The position numbers and the translations under genes were made by a program. This document shows, piece after piece, positions 8,277 to 15,043 of a DNA stretch of 25,119 nucleotides. Below the pieces are notes generated by a model. That model searched no databases and was not told the DNA's origin. It saw only the letters and a program-made list of their open reading frames with translations. Position 1 is the stretch's first letter. The number at the start of each line of letters is the position of its first letter. The DNA comes from a virus, in IMG/VR virus record IMGVR_UViG_3300038619_000278, positions 1 to 25,119 of that record. The stretch is one strand, 5' to 3'.

Positions 8277-8828
8277 ATGACGACTTTCACCATTGACACC
8301 GACCACAACATCACTGCCTTCGCCGCCGCCGAGCAGATTTCAGAAGGCCAAGATCGTTTCGCCACCGAAAAGGAGTTCGCCAAGCTCTCCGCCGACTGGC
8401 CCATCACGCAATTCGTCGAAGTGTGGAACGCCTTCGCCGGCGCGCCGCCCTTCGGAGAGTTGAAGCCGGTCAAGAAGTTCACCGACCGCAAGACGGCGGT
8501 CGCGCGCATCTGGAAGGCCATCCAAGCCCTGACGCCCACCCCCGCGCCACAGGCGGCCCCGGTTGCGCCGAAGAAGGCGAAGGCAACCAAGGCTGCCACC
8601 GCCAAGGACGCCACGGCCACGGCGCGCGACGGCAGCAAGAAGGCCATCGTCCTCGACATGCTGAAACGCCCGGACGGCGCCACGCTCGCCGACATCATGT
8701 CCGCTACCGACTGGCAGGCTCACAGCGTCCGCGGCTTCATCTCCGGCAGCCTCGGAAAGAAGATGGGCCTCACCGTCGAATCCTTCAAACGCCCCGATGG
8801 AGTGCGCGCTTACCGGGTTGCGCTGTAA
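8277..8828 (+). CDS. DUF3489 family protein
   Basis: This 183-residue protein has two parts. Residues 1-88 hold an acidic segment and a helical region (FATEKEFAKLSADWPITQFV, then VWNAFAGAPPF and DRKTAVARIWKAIQAL). An Ala/Lys/Thr/Pro-rich linker covers about 89-120. The C-terminal 60 residues (KKAIVLDMLKRPDGATLADI, then ATDWQAHSVRGFISGSL and GVRAYRV) match the DUF3489 family pattern, which looks like a winged helix and suggests DNA binding. The family is widespread on prophages and mobile elements, and its function is not established. ATG 8277 has an AGGAG site 7 bases away. It ends 18 bases before a strong terminator. Confidence 0.85.
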   Translation: MTTFTIDTDHNITAFAAAEQISEGQDRFATEKEFAKLSADWPITQFVEVWNAFAGAPPFGELKPVKKFTDRKTAVARIWKAIQALTPTPAPQAAPVAPKKAKATKAATAKDATATARDGSKKAIVLDMLKRPDGATLADIMSATDWQAHSVRGFISGSLGKKMGLTVESFKRPDGVRAYRVAL

Positions 8829-8840
8829 CAGCCCCGCACT

Positions 8841-8880
8841 GAAACGCGCCGCCAGCTTCATTCGCTGGCGGCGTTTCTGT
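8841..8880. terminator. Two-way rho-independent terminator between convergent genes
   Basis: A perfect 10-base-pair stem (CGCCGCCAGC at 8847-8856, GCTGGCGGCG at 8864-8873) with a 7-base loop is followed by TTTCTGTT on the plus strand. On the minus strand it is followed by CGTTTCAG. It lies between the plus-strand DUF3489 stop at 8828 and the minus-strand gene whose last codons are inside the stem, so it should stop transcription from both sides. Confidence 0.75.
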
Positions 8881-9118
8881 TCCGGATAGCCTGCATAAGC
8901 GTGTCGAGCCGGACGTGCATGTTTTCTTCACGCAGATGGCATTCTCCCGAGCGGACATACGTTCCGTTAATCCGGGTCGTGATCCGGTTCTCCAACTCTG
9001 CCAGATCCTTCCGAACCTCCGCCAGCAAGGCGCGGTTCTGCAATCCGACAAATGCCCCGATCAGGCCAGAGACCAGCCCGATTGCCGGCACCAGAATCTC
9101 CAAAAAGTGTTCGTTCAC
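8858..9118 (-). CDS. Small membrane protein with coiled coil, possibly holin-like
   Basis: This 86-residue protein has one predicted membrane segment near the N terminus (ILVPAIGLVSGLIGAFVGL, about residues 6-24) followed by a charged, heptad-like helix (ALLAEVRKDLAELENRITTR) and a second helical stretch at the C terminus. GTG 9118 is chosen because a GGAGG site precedes it by 6 bases and it gives the membrane segment a normal short leader; the open frame upstream to 9250 has a different residue character. Single-span small proteins of this type often occur in phage lysis cassettes, but no lysozyme or spanin pair is recognised nearby, so a holin role is only a guess. Confidence 0.65.
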   Translation of the reverse strand: MNEHFLEILVPAIGLVSGLIGAFVGLQNRALLAEVRKDLAELENRITTRINGTYVRSGECHLREENMHVRLDTLMQAIRNRNAASE

Positions 9119-9245
9119 GTTTGCCCTCCAGGATGCGCAACTCTTCTGACCAGTCCGCCAGTGCCAGACACAGGCCGACGACGTCCGGGTGACCACCGCG
9201 CAGCAACGCTTCGACGGCGGCGATTTCAGCGCGGCACCGTGCCAT
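8967..9245 (-). CDS. Small helical protein of unknown function, overlaps next gene
   Basis: This is a possible 92-residue protein. Its first 45 residues look genuine (MARCRAEIAAVEALLRGGH, then PDVVGLCLALADWSEELRIL): amphipathic, regular in composition and free of rare residues. The last 45 residues are Gly/Arg/Pro-rich and run in a different frame over the small membrane protein that starts at 9118, so they may be carried along by chance. ATG 9245 has no strong ribosome site; the frame also extends upstream to 9338 inside the preceding small gene. It sits 32 bases after the 54-residue membrane protein. I cannot assign a function. Confidence 0.45.
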   Translation of the reverse strand: MARCRAEIAAVEALLRGGHPDVVGLCLALADWSEELRILEGKRERTLFGDSGAGNRAGLWPDRGICRIAEPRLAGGGSEGSGRVGEPDHDPD

Positions 9246-9277
9246 CTCACAATGGAGATCCGGCGCCGCGGCTGCTG

Positions 9278-9442
9278 CTACTTCGTCGTTGCAGGCTGCT
9301 GCTTCGGCGGGCACTTGTGGCCCGTCTTCGCAAGGCATCCGATCTGGTGACCCACCTTCTTCACGCCATGCACGGTCTTCTGTGCTCCGATTACGACCAG
9401 AGCGACCGCCATCGCGGCCACTATGATTCCAGGGGTTGGCAT
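9278..9442 (-). CDS. 54-residue membrane protein of unknown function
   Basis: This short gene begins inside the 3' end of the methyltransferase gene (22-base overlap) with an AGGAGG site 4 bases before ATG 9442. Residues 5-20 (GIIVAAMAVALVVIGA) form a likely membrane helix. The remainder is basic, with Lys/His residues and two Cys (KKVGHQIGCLAKTGHKC, ending in Pro/Gln/Thr). The charge distribution predicts an outside or periplasmic N terminus and a cytoplasmic basic tail. Together with the single-span protein at 8858-9118 it makes a pair of tiny membrane genes downstream of the modification genes. I cannot assign a function; the pairing is suggestive of a lysis or membrane-associated role but not proof. 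Confidence 0.55.
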   Translation of the reverse strand: MPTPGIIVAAMAVALVVIGAQKTVHGVKKVGHQIGCLAKTGHKCPPKQQPATTK

Positions 9443-10752
9443 CGATCCTCCTCGTTTGACTTACGCGTGTCCGCGAATGCGCGTCCGTTCTCTGCGTGCC
9501 GCGCCTGCTTCCCGGCGAACTCCTGCCACCTGGTCACGATCACGTCGCAGTACTTCGGGTCCAACTCAATCACGCGCGCCTGGCGGCCGGACTTTTCGCA
9601 AGCGATCAACGTCGTGCCAGAGCCGCCGAACGGATCGAGCACGGTATCGCGGCCCTTGCTGCTGTTCCTGATGGCGCGCTCCACCAGTTCCACAGGCTTC
9701 ATCGTCGGGTGCAGATCGTTCACCGAAGGCTTCTTGATGAACCACACGTCGCCCTGATCGCGGGCGCCGCACCAGAAATGATCCGTGCCTTCCTTCCATC
9801 CATAGAGGATCGGTTCATACTGGCGCTGGTAATCGGAACGCCCCATCGTGAAAGTGTTCTTCGCCCACACGATGAAGGTGGACCAGTGCCCACCCGCCTC
9901 ACGGAACACCCGCTGCAGCGTGTGGATCTCCGACGACGACATGCAGATGTAGATCGCGCCCTTGGTCACCGCCAACAGGTTCGTGCAGGAGTCCCGCAGG
10001 AACTGCTCGAAGTCATCGCCCAGATTGTCGTTGGCGATCTTGCGATTCTTCTTGCGGAGCTTGTCCTTCATCGTCGCGCCGTAATTCACGTTGTATGGCG
10101 GATCGGTGAAGACCATGTCGGCAAGGCCACCGGCGAGCACCTTCTCCACGGATTCCAGCTGCGTGCTGTCGCCGCAGAGCAGGCGGTGCTCACCCAGTAT
10201 CCAGACATCGCCAGGGACCGTGATTGCACTCTCCGGCGTCTCCGGGACCGCATCGTCGTCCGTGTTCCCGGCGCGAGCCTCTTCCGGTTCCTGGAGCAGT
10301 GCTTCAATTTCCTCATCGCTGAAGCCGACAATGTCCAGATTGAAGCCGTCTACCTGGAGCGACTCCAACTCGACCCGCAGCATCTCCTCGTCCCAGCCGG
10401 CATTCATCGCCAGACGATTGTCTGCGATGACCAGCGCGCGCCGCTGTGTTTCGGAGAGGTGATCGAGGACGATTACCGGGATTTCGGTCATCCCGAGTTT
10501 CCGGGCGGCAAGCAGGCGCGCGTGACCCGCGATGATCACTCCGTCCGCGCCGACCAGGATTGGATTCGTCCACCCGAACTCGACGATGCTGGCGGCGACC
10601 TGCGCAACCTGCTCCTCCGTATGCGTCCTCGCATTGCGGATGTAGGGAATCAGGCGGTCGACCTGCCAGCGCTCCACGAGAAGATCGCGCAAGACACGCT
10701 CGGGTGTCACGGAACTGTACTGACTCGTGGTCGTATCTTGCGCGGTCTTCAT
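9421..10752 (-). CDS. ParB-domain DNA amino-methyltransferase (DPPY type)
   Basis: This 443-residue protein has two domains. Residues 25-150 form a ParB/Srx-like N-terminal domain (NARTHTEEQVAQVAASI, then ADGVIIAGHARLLAARKLG, and IVLDHLSETQRRALVIADNR). The C-terminal part is a beta-class S-adenosylmethionine methyltransferase with catalytic DPPY at 217-220 and the cofactor loop DPFGGSGTT around 373-381. DPPY enzymes methylate adenine N6 or, less often, cytosine N4. The recognised DNA sequence cannot be read from the gene. No nuclease partner is present, so this is an orphan enzyme, probably protecting phage DNA or marking it for regulation. The gene lies 12 bases after the 60-residue gene, with no clear ribosome site before ATG 10752. 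The same domain design recurs in the enzyme at 11661-13163. Confidence 0.92.
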   Translation of the reverse strand: MKTAQDTTTSQYSSVTPERVLRDLLVERWQVDRLIPYIRNARTHTEEQVAQVAASIVEFGWTNPILVGADGVIIAGHARLLAARKLGMTEIPVIVLDHLSETQRRALVIADNRLAMNAGWDEEMLRVELESLQVDGFNLDIVGFSDEEIEALLQEPEEARAGNTDDDAVPETPESAITVPGDVWILGEHRLLCGDSTQLESVEKVLAGGLADMVFTDPPYNVNYGATMKDKLRKKNRKIANDNLGDDFEQFLRDSCTNLLAVTKGAIYICMSSSEIHTLQRVFREAGGHWSTFIVWAKNTFTMGRSDYQRQYEPILYGWKEGTDHFWCGARDQGDVWFIKKPSVNDLHPTMKPVELVERAIRNSSKGRDTVLDPFGGSGTTLIACEKSGRQARVIELDPKYCDVIVTRWQEFAGKQARHAENGRAFADTRKSNEEDRCQPLES

Positions 10753-10764
10753 GTGGATGGGGAG

Positions 10765-10947
10765 TTACGCGGTCTTGGCGAGGTGGGCGCCGAGAGCCGA
10801 CGCCACGGCCTGCTGGTGAGTCGCCGGAGTCTGGCCGGCGGTGAAAGCGGCTTCGATGGCCTGGACGAGCGCCACCACCTCCTGCGTCAACTGAATGCCG
10901 GAGGGAGCCACGCTGAGAATCGTTTGAATGATCTGCAAAAAGTTCAT
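10765..10947 (-). CDS. 60-residue hydrophobic protein of unknown function
   Basis: This short protein starts MNFLQIIQTILSVAPSGIQL and continues with Val/Ala-rich helices (EVVALVQAIEAAF) and a C-terminal AVASALGAHLAKTA. It is hydrophobic enough to be membrane-bound but has no classic long membrane span, so an amphipathic helix pair is equally possible. ATG 10947 is supported by a GAAAGGAC ribosome site, and the open frame upstream to 11535 crosses the neighbouring gene in another frame. It is encoded just before the DPPY methyltransferase on the same message. I recognise no family. Confidence 0.6.
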   Translation of the reverse strand: MNFLQIIQTILSVAPSGIQLTQEVVALVQAIEAAFTAGQTPATHQQAVASALGAHLAKTA

Positions 10948-11028
10948 CGTCTTGTCCTTTCTGGTCCACACGAAAAGGCCCTTGGAGGCGGCCACGGAGC
11001 CGAAGCATCCGCAGCCGCCCCCGGTAGG

Positions 11029-11049
11029 GATCTCCCGTATGGGGAGATC
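11029..11049. other. Hairpin at the end of the Ala-rich gene
   Basis: There is a perfect 8-base inverted repeat, GATCTCCC (11029-11036) and GGGAGATC (11042-11049), with a 5-base loop. It immediately follows the stop codon of the Ala-rich gene on the minus strand. No T run follows in either direction, so it could be an RNA processing or stability hairpin rather than a full terminator. Confidence 0.4.
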
Positions 11050-11564
11050 TACGCGGCCTTGGGCTGCGTCTGGGAAGGGGTCGACGCCCCTCCGGAAGCG
11101 GTCACTACCACCGGCACCAGGGCCGCGATGGTCTGCGAGATGGCGGCGGCCAAGGCACTTGCGATCACCGGCGTCAGCGACGTGAACAGGTTCGCGACGT
11201 TGGCGGTGACAGCCTCGGCGCTCACCGCTTCGCCAGCTCCGGCGGCGGCGACGGCGCCCTTGGTCGTCTCGCTGGCGGCGGTGCCGGCGGGCGATACGGT
11301 CTGCTGGCCCTCGGTCGTGCCCACCTGGCCGGACAACACGATGCCGGCGTTGATGGCGTGATCGATCGTGGCGGCGTTCTGCGCGCGCCGGCTGGCGGTC
11401 TGCGCCAGATCCAGCGATACCGCTTCCCAGGCGCGCTGACGCGCCAGAGTTTCGCGCCGGTTGTCCAGCTCTTCGTCGAAGAGCAGCTTGATGTTTTCGG
11501 CGCCGCCCAGCAAGCTCGGCTGGTGGGTGACGCACGGGGAGAGATTGGGATTGGTTTCGGCCAT
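11049..11564 (-). CDS. Ala/Thr-rich protein of unknown function
   Basis: I do not recognise this 171-residue protein. Its N-terminal half is charged and helical (NIKLLFDEELDNRRETLARQ, then WEAVSLDLAQTASRRAQNAA). The C-terminal half is a very Ala/Val/Thr-rich stretch (residues 95-160, including LTPVIASALAAAISQTIAAL) that could be an amphipathic or membrane-inserting helix. The end is Ser/Thr/Pro/Gln-rich. A GAAAGGAC site lies 12 bases before ATG 11564, a little far. It stands between the two methyltransferase genes with about 100-base gaps on each side. A structural or membrane-active role is possible but nothing in the sequence decides it. Confidence 0.6.
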   Translation of the reverse strand: MAETNPNLSPCVTHQPSLLGGAENIKLLFDEELDNRRETLARQRAWEAVSLDLAQTASRRAQNAATIDHAINAGIVLSGQVGTTEGQQTVSPAGTAASETTKGAVAAAGAGEAVSAEAVTANVANLFTSLTPVIASALAAAISQTIAALVPVVVTASGGASTPSQTQPKAA

Positions 11565-11606
11565 ACGGGAATAGTCCTTTCGGTTGGAGTTGCGGTTAGG
11601 GTCATG

Positions 11607-11633
11607 CAGCCCGGAACGCCGGGCCGCTGTTTT
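11607..11633 (+). terminator. Terminator-like hairpin reading rightward
   Basis: The arms GCCCGG (11609-11614) and CCGGGC (11619-11624) with an AACG loop are extended by CAG/CTG around a two-base bulge and followed by TTTT on the plus strand. The polarity is opposite to the genes here, so it could stop antisense transcription. On the minus strand there is no T run. Weak evidence only. Confidence 0.3.
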
Positions 11634-11660
11634 GGGTGCTGCAAACTTGTTGAGAACGGT

Positions 11661-13163
11661 TCAAGGCCTGTCGGCGGGCTCGCCGCGCGACTCTGCGACC
11701 GCAGCGAATGTTTCTTTCGTTGCCGCGAGCATCGCTGTATCACCGGTCAGGTTCATGATCCGGCGCAGGATCACGTCGCAGTAGGCGGGGCTGATCTCAC
11801 AGCCGTATCCCTTACGCCCAAGCACATGGGCCGCAGCCATCGTTGTGCCGGACCCCATGAACGGATCGAACACCGCATCGCCGGCATCGCTGAACGCCAG
11901 CAGGAAAAACTCCACGAGCGGGCGCGGGAACGGGGCTGAATGCGATCCCTGACCGGACTCCGTGCGGACTTCGATGACGTTGGACAGCCGCGCGATGCCC
12001 GCGTGGCGCCCTTCCGAATCATCGGACAGGCTGTTCCGGCTCCGTTGCCACGCGCTCTGGTTCTTGCCGCCGTCGGCGGCTGCGCCGCGCGGCCCCGTGC
12101 CCAGCAATCCGCTACCGGAAGTCGACTTCGGGTTGTTTGGGTTGTAGTCGAAGCAATCCTCAGAGTCGTGCCCAACCGCGTTGGGCCGGAATTTGATCCG
12201 GGCCTCCGGCGCCGTGAAGTGAAAAATTGGTTCAAACGCGTTCTTGAAGCGGTTCCCCCAACCGCCGGGCACACCGTTGTCGGTTTTGCGCCAGCAGAAT
12301 TCGTCGATGAACCACCAGCCCCACTGCCGGACATGGGCAATCACCAGATCCTTGACGTACAGGCTGCGCTGCCCGCCTTCGGCGTGCTCTTTGATGTTGA
12401 GAAAGAAAGAACCATCGGGAGCCAGCACGGCCGCGATGTTCGCGGCTACATCGCGGAACCAGGCAACGTACTCATCCGGCCGGACGGGCTTGAAGCCGCT
12501 GGATGGGTCATACTCGCGCTGGGTCGCATAGGGCGGCGACGTAATCACCACGTTCGCACTCACGCCCTCGAACAACTGCGCCAAGACGCTGTAATCGCGG
12601 CAGTCGCCGCAGATCAAACGATGCTTGCCCAGCAGCCAGATATCTCCGGGCCGCGTCACCGGCTCGACCGGCGCCTCGGGGATCTTCTCTTCCACCTCGT
12701 GAGCAGCCGAAGCCGCAGTCTCAGGTTCCATCTCGGCCAACAGCGTACGGAGTTCGTCGTCGCCGAAGCCCAGCATCGCAAGGTCGACGTCGGCAGCCTT
12801 CAGATCCGCCAACTCGCCCCGGAGGATCTCGTCATCCCATCCGGCTTGCTCGGCGCTCTTGTTGTCGCAGAGGATGTAAGCTCGTTTCTGGGTCTCGCTG
12901 AGGTGGTCCAGGATCACCACCGGGACGCGCTCCAGCCCCAACTTCCGCGCCGCGAGCAGCCGCCCATGACCGGCGAGGATGCCAGCGCTGGTGTCCACCA
13001 GGATTGGATTCAGGAATCCGAACTCGGCGATGCTGGCGGCGATCTTCGCCACCTGCGCGTTGGAGTGAGTCCGGCCGTTGCGCTGGTACGGCGCCAGGCG
13101 CTCCACCGGCCAGATCTCGATGCGTTGCGCCATGATGGGCGTGATAGAAATGGGTCCGCTCAT
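11661..13163 (-). CDS. ParB-domain DNA amino-methyltransferase (SPPY type)
   Basis: This 500-residue protein has the same layout as the enzyme at 9421-10752. A ParB-like domain occupies about residues 12-135 (RNGRTHSNAQVAKIAASI, then GILAGHGRLLAARKLG and VILDHLSETQKRAYILCDNK). The beta-class methyltransferase has catalytic SPPY at 209-212 and cofactor loop DPFMGSGTT near 433-441. SPPY is typical of cytosine-N4 enzymes, whereas DPPY in the paralogue favours adenine N6, so the two probably make different marks. A middle segment at residues 340-400, rich in Gly/Ser/Arg, may be part of target recognition. ATG 13163 shares an ATGA overlap with the stop of the upstream cytosine methyltransferase, which fixes the start and indicates coupled translation. 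No restriction enzyme is seen. Confidence 0.92.
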   Translation of the reverse strand: MSGPISITPIMAQRIEIWPVERLAPYQRNGRTHSNAQVAKIAASIAEFGFLNPILVDTSAGILAGHGRLLAARKLGLERVPVVILDHLSETQKRAYILCDNKSAEQAGWDDEILRGELADLKAADVDLAMLGFGDDELRTLLAEMEPETAASAAHEVEEKIPEAPVEPVTRPGDIWLLGKHRLICGDCRDYSVLAQLFEGVSANVVITSPPYATQREYDPSSGFKPVRPDEYVAWFRDVAANIAAVLAPDGSFFLNIKEHAEGGQRSLYVKDLVIAHVRQWGWWFIDEFCWRKTDNGVPGGWGNRFKNAFEPIFHFTAPEARIKFRPNAVGHDSEDCFDYNPNNPKSTSGSGLLGTGPRGAAADGGKNQSAWQRSRNSLSDDSEGRHAGIARLSNVIEVRTESGQGSHSAPFPRPLVEFFLLAFSDAGDAVFDPFMGSGTTMAAAHVLGRKGYGCEISPAYCDVILRRIMNLTGDTAMLAATKETFAAVAESRGEPADRP

Positions 13164-14569
13164 CGAGGTGCGCCTGTGGGATTTCCGCAGTTGATGATCT
13201 GACCGGACGGCGAAGCAAAGCCATCCACCACCTGAATACGCTGCCCGATCCAACGCATGACTGGGACCGCCATCGAATTCCCGATCGCCTTGTAGCGCGG
13301 ACCGTCCGGCGTTGCGCCCAGGCGGCGCACCTCATTTAGAGGGATGCCGAGGTAAGCAGCCATCCCGTCGATCTCATCCGCGCGCAGCTTCCGGCGGTAG
13401 TTCGGGATGAGCGTGTAATTGTCGGGCAGGCCCTGGAGCCTTTCACACTCGCGGGCCGTGAGCCTCCTGACTGCAACCCACGTGGCCCGTGGCGGTGCGC
13501 CCTCGCGCGCAGCGAAACCGTCCTGCCCAAGTCCCCGGAAAGCCACCGCGAGTTGGCCGCCGGCATTCGGATGCGACTCCCGGTGGCCCATCGCGCGCAT
13601 GGTCGGCGCCACGTCTTCCATCGCGTCCGCGCCGGAGTCCTTGCACGAGAATCCCACCGGCAGGATCGGCACGCCGCGTCCGGTGCCATCCTCACTGGCA
13701 TCCATCGCTTCGCCCCGGAGCGTGTGCGCGACCAGCAACTTGCACGTATCCACGCTCGTGCCGGGGAACCGGTCGCCACCAGTGCGGTTCGCGCCGGCCA
13801 GTAGCGGAGGCGCAACCTCGACACAGAACGTCTCTGTCTCGAAGTCCATGCGCATGCTGCCGCCGCGCGCATTGCACGCCGTTGCCACGTCGATCGGCCC
13901 CGAAGTGTTGTTGCCTCCGAACGGGATCAGGTGGCCGGCCTGGGCCTGATTGTCATCCGCGCCACATGTTCCAACGCCATCCGCAGTAAGGGCGGCAACG
14001 CCCGGGTGCGCTTTGCGGCGCGCCGGAGTATCCCGGCACAGGCCTTCGCGCTCAAAAAGTACCGCTGCGGCACGTCGCCAGTCTCCAAGATGTCCGACAA
14101 CGAAGACGCGACGGCGTCGCTGGGGCACGCCGAAGAACTGAGCGTCCAGAACTCGCCAGGCGCAACCATACCCGAGTTCAGCCAGCGCCCGGAGGATGGC
14201 TCCAAAGTCCCGTCCACGGTTCGAGGACAAAACACCGGGGACGTTTTCCCAAACAACCCAACGGGGCCGCAGGCGGCCAGCCAGCCGGCAAAATTCAAGG
14301 GCCAGGTAGCCACGCGGGTCATCCAGGCCGCCTCGTCTTCCAGCGCAGGAGAAGGACGGGCAGGGAGTCCCACCGGCCAGAATGTCAATTGGACCGGCGT
14401 CGCTGGATATCGCGGTAAAGTCGCCATGGTTCTGAACGTCCGGGTAATGGTGCTTCAGCAGCGCGGAGCAAAACGGATCGATCTCTGCAAACCACGCTGG
14501 CCGGAAGCCCAGCGGCGCCCACGCCACGGTCACCGCCTCGATTCCCGAACACACGCTGCCGTAGATCAT
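13160..14569 (-). CDS. DNA (cytosine-5) methyltransferase
   Basis: This 469-residue enzyme would transfer a methyl group to cytosine C5. Motifs are in standard order: I (GSVCSGIEA, residues 4-12), IV with catalytic Cys70 (GGTPCPSFS), VI (ENVPG, 108-112), VIII (QRRRRVF), and X near the C terminus (AIGNSMAVPV). Between VIII and IX lies a long phage-type variable region (about 180-370), richer in Gly/Asp/Thr than the core, containing the target recognition part. ATG 14569 is chosen because motif I begins at once; a TTG at 14596 is an alternative with a GGTGG just upstream. The stop overlaps the next methyltransferase start by 4 bases. It is the first gene of the methyltransferase operon. The target sequence is unknown. 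Confidence 0.93.
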   Translation of the reverse strand: MIYGSVCSGIEAVTVAWAPLGFRPAWFAEIDPFCSALLKHHYPDVQNHGDFTAISSDAGPIDILAGGTPCPSFSCAGRRGGLDDPRGYLALEFCRLAGRLRPRWVVWENVPGVLSSNRGRDFGAILRALAELGYGCAWRVLDAQFFGVPQRRRRVFVVGHLGDWRRAAAVLFEREGLCRDTPARRKAHPGVAALTADGVGTCGADDNQAQAGHLIPFGGNNTSGPIDVATACNARGGSMRMDFETETFCVEVAPPLLAGANRTGGDRFPGTSVDTCKLLVAHTLRGEAMDASEDGTGRGVPILPVGFSCKDSGADAMEDVAPTMRAMGHRESHPNAGGQLAVAFRGLGQDGFAAREGAPPRATWVAVRRLTARECERLQGLPDNYTLIPNYRRKLRADEIDGMAAYLGIPLNEVRRLGATPDGPRYKAIGNSMAVPVMRWIGQRIQVVDGFASPSGQIINCGNPTGAPR

Positions 14570-14643
14570 GAATTTGTAGCGGCGAGGCCGCGACAACCAC
14601 CGAACGTGCTACCCATGCTGAAGAACCAGAGACTTGCGGGGGG

Positions 14644-14664
14644 TGACAACCGGGAATGACAACC
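14644..14664. repeat. Two direct copies of TGACAACC, 13 bases apart
   Basis: TGACAACC occurs at 14644-14651 and again at 14657-14664, separated by GGGAA, in the 207-base non-coding gap (14570-14776) upstream of the cytosine methyltransferase gene. On the minus strand it reads GGTTGTCA, whose TTGTCA resembles a -35 box, but I find no matching -10. It may be a regulator binding site. The rest of this gap shows no gene. Confidence 0.3.
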
Positions 14665-14758
14665 TGGAAAACCCGTTGTAACTAGGTAGGCTGCGCAGCA
14701 TTCCAACGCGCGGGCGCACCTCGGGTTTCAGGTCCCGCGAATGCCCCCACGGCGCCAC

Positions 14759-14777
14759 GGTGCCCCGGATTCGAACC
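14759..14777 (-). other. tRNA T-loop-like motif without a complete tRNA
   Basis: On the minus strand the bases read GGTTCGAATCC followed directly by GGGGCACC, resembling the T loop and 3' acceptor end of a bacterial tRNA. No matching 5' acceptor, D arm or anticodon arm lies upstream, because that DNA is the coding region of the small gene ending at 14777, and the T stem itself is mispaired. It could be a fragment left from an attachment site or a chance match. Confidence 0.3.
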
Positions 14778-15043
14778 TATACGTGCCGTCTGCGGATGCG
14801 CGCCGCAATCGTTAACGCCGTCTGTTGCGCCACGGTTGCGCCCACAGCGCGACATTGCTCAGCTTCGTCCTCTGCAATCTCCAGGCAGACAGCCTTTGCC
14901 GCGGCGATGCCGGCTGCGCGGGTTTCAGCCAAAGCCGTCCGCAGTGTCTCGGTCAGGCCTTCCACAACGTCATTGCGGGTCACAACCCCGAGGGAACGGG
15001 CAACGCGCGCTGCGAGCTTTTCCGGTGTGGTTACGCCTGGCAT
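14777..15043 (-). CDS. Ala-rich helical protein of unknown function
   Basis: This 88-residue protein, MPGVTTPEKLAARVARSL at the start, is Ala/Arg/Glu-rich and almost certainly all helical, with two Cys residues (AVCLEIAEDEAEQC). The C terminus is basic (AARIRRRHV). A GAAAGG ribosome site about 10 bases upstream supports ATG 15043. Its start overlaps the end of the upstream small gene by 13 bases, so they are co-translated. The stop codon falls inside the tRNA-like motif at 14759-14777. I recognise no family; the composition would suit a small DNA- or protein-binding helical bundle. Confidence 0.6.
   Translation of the reverse strand: MPGVTTPEKLAARVARSLGVVTRNDVVEGLTETLRTALAETRAAGIAAAKAVCLEIAEDEAEQCRAVGATVAQQTALTIAARIRRRHV

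Noticed and set aside
9496-11361. A 621-codon plus-strand open frame opposite the DPPY methyltransferase and small genes
   Set aside because: It runs across three minus-strand genes and their gaps without any domain; the opposite strand carries clear catalytic motifs and ribosome sites.
11940-13202. A 420-codon plus-strand open frame opposite the SPPY methyltransferase
   Set aside because: Antisense shadow with no motif; the minus strand has an intact methyltransferase.
9421-14569. Restriction-modification system
   Set aside because: Three methyltransferases are present but no endonuclease motif was recognised in any neighbouring gene.
14750-14840. A complete tRNA gene on the minus strand around the T-loop-like motif
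   Set aside because: The T stem does not pair and no D arm, anticodon arm or 5' acceptor strand is present in the upstream 75 bases.
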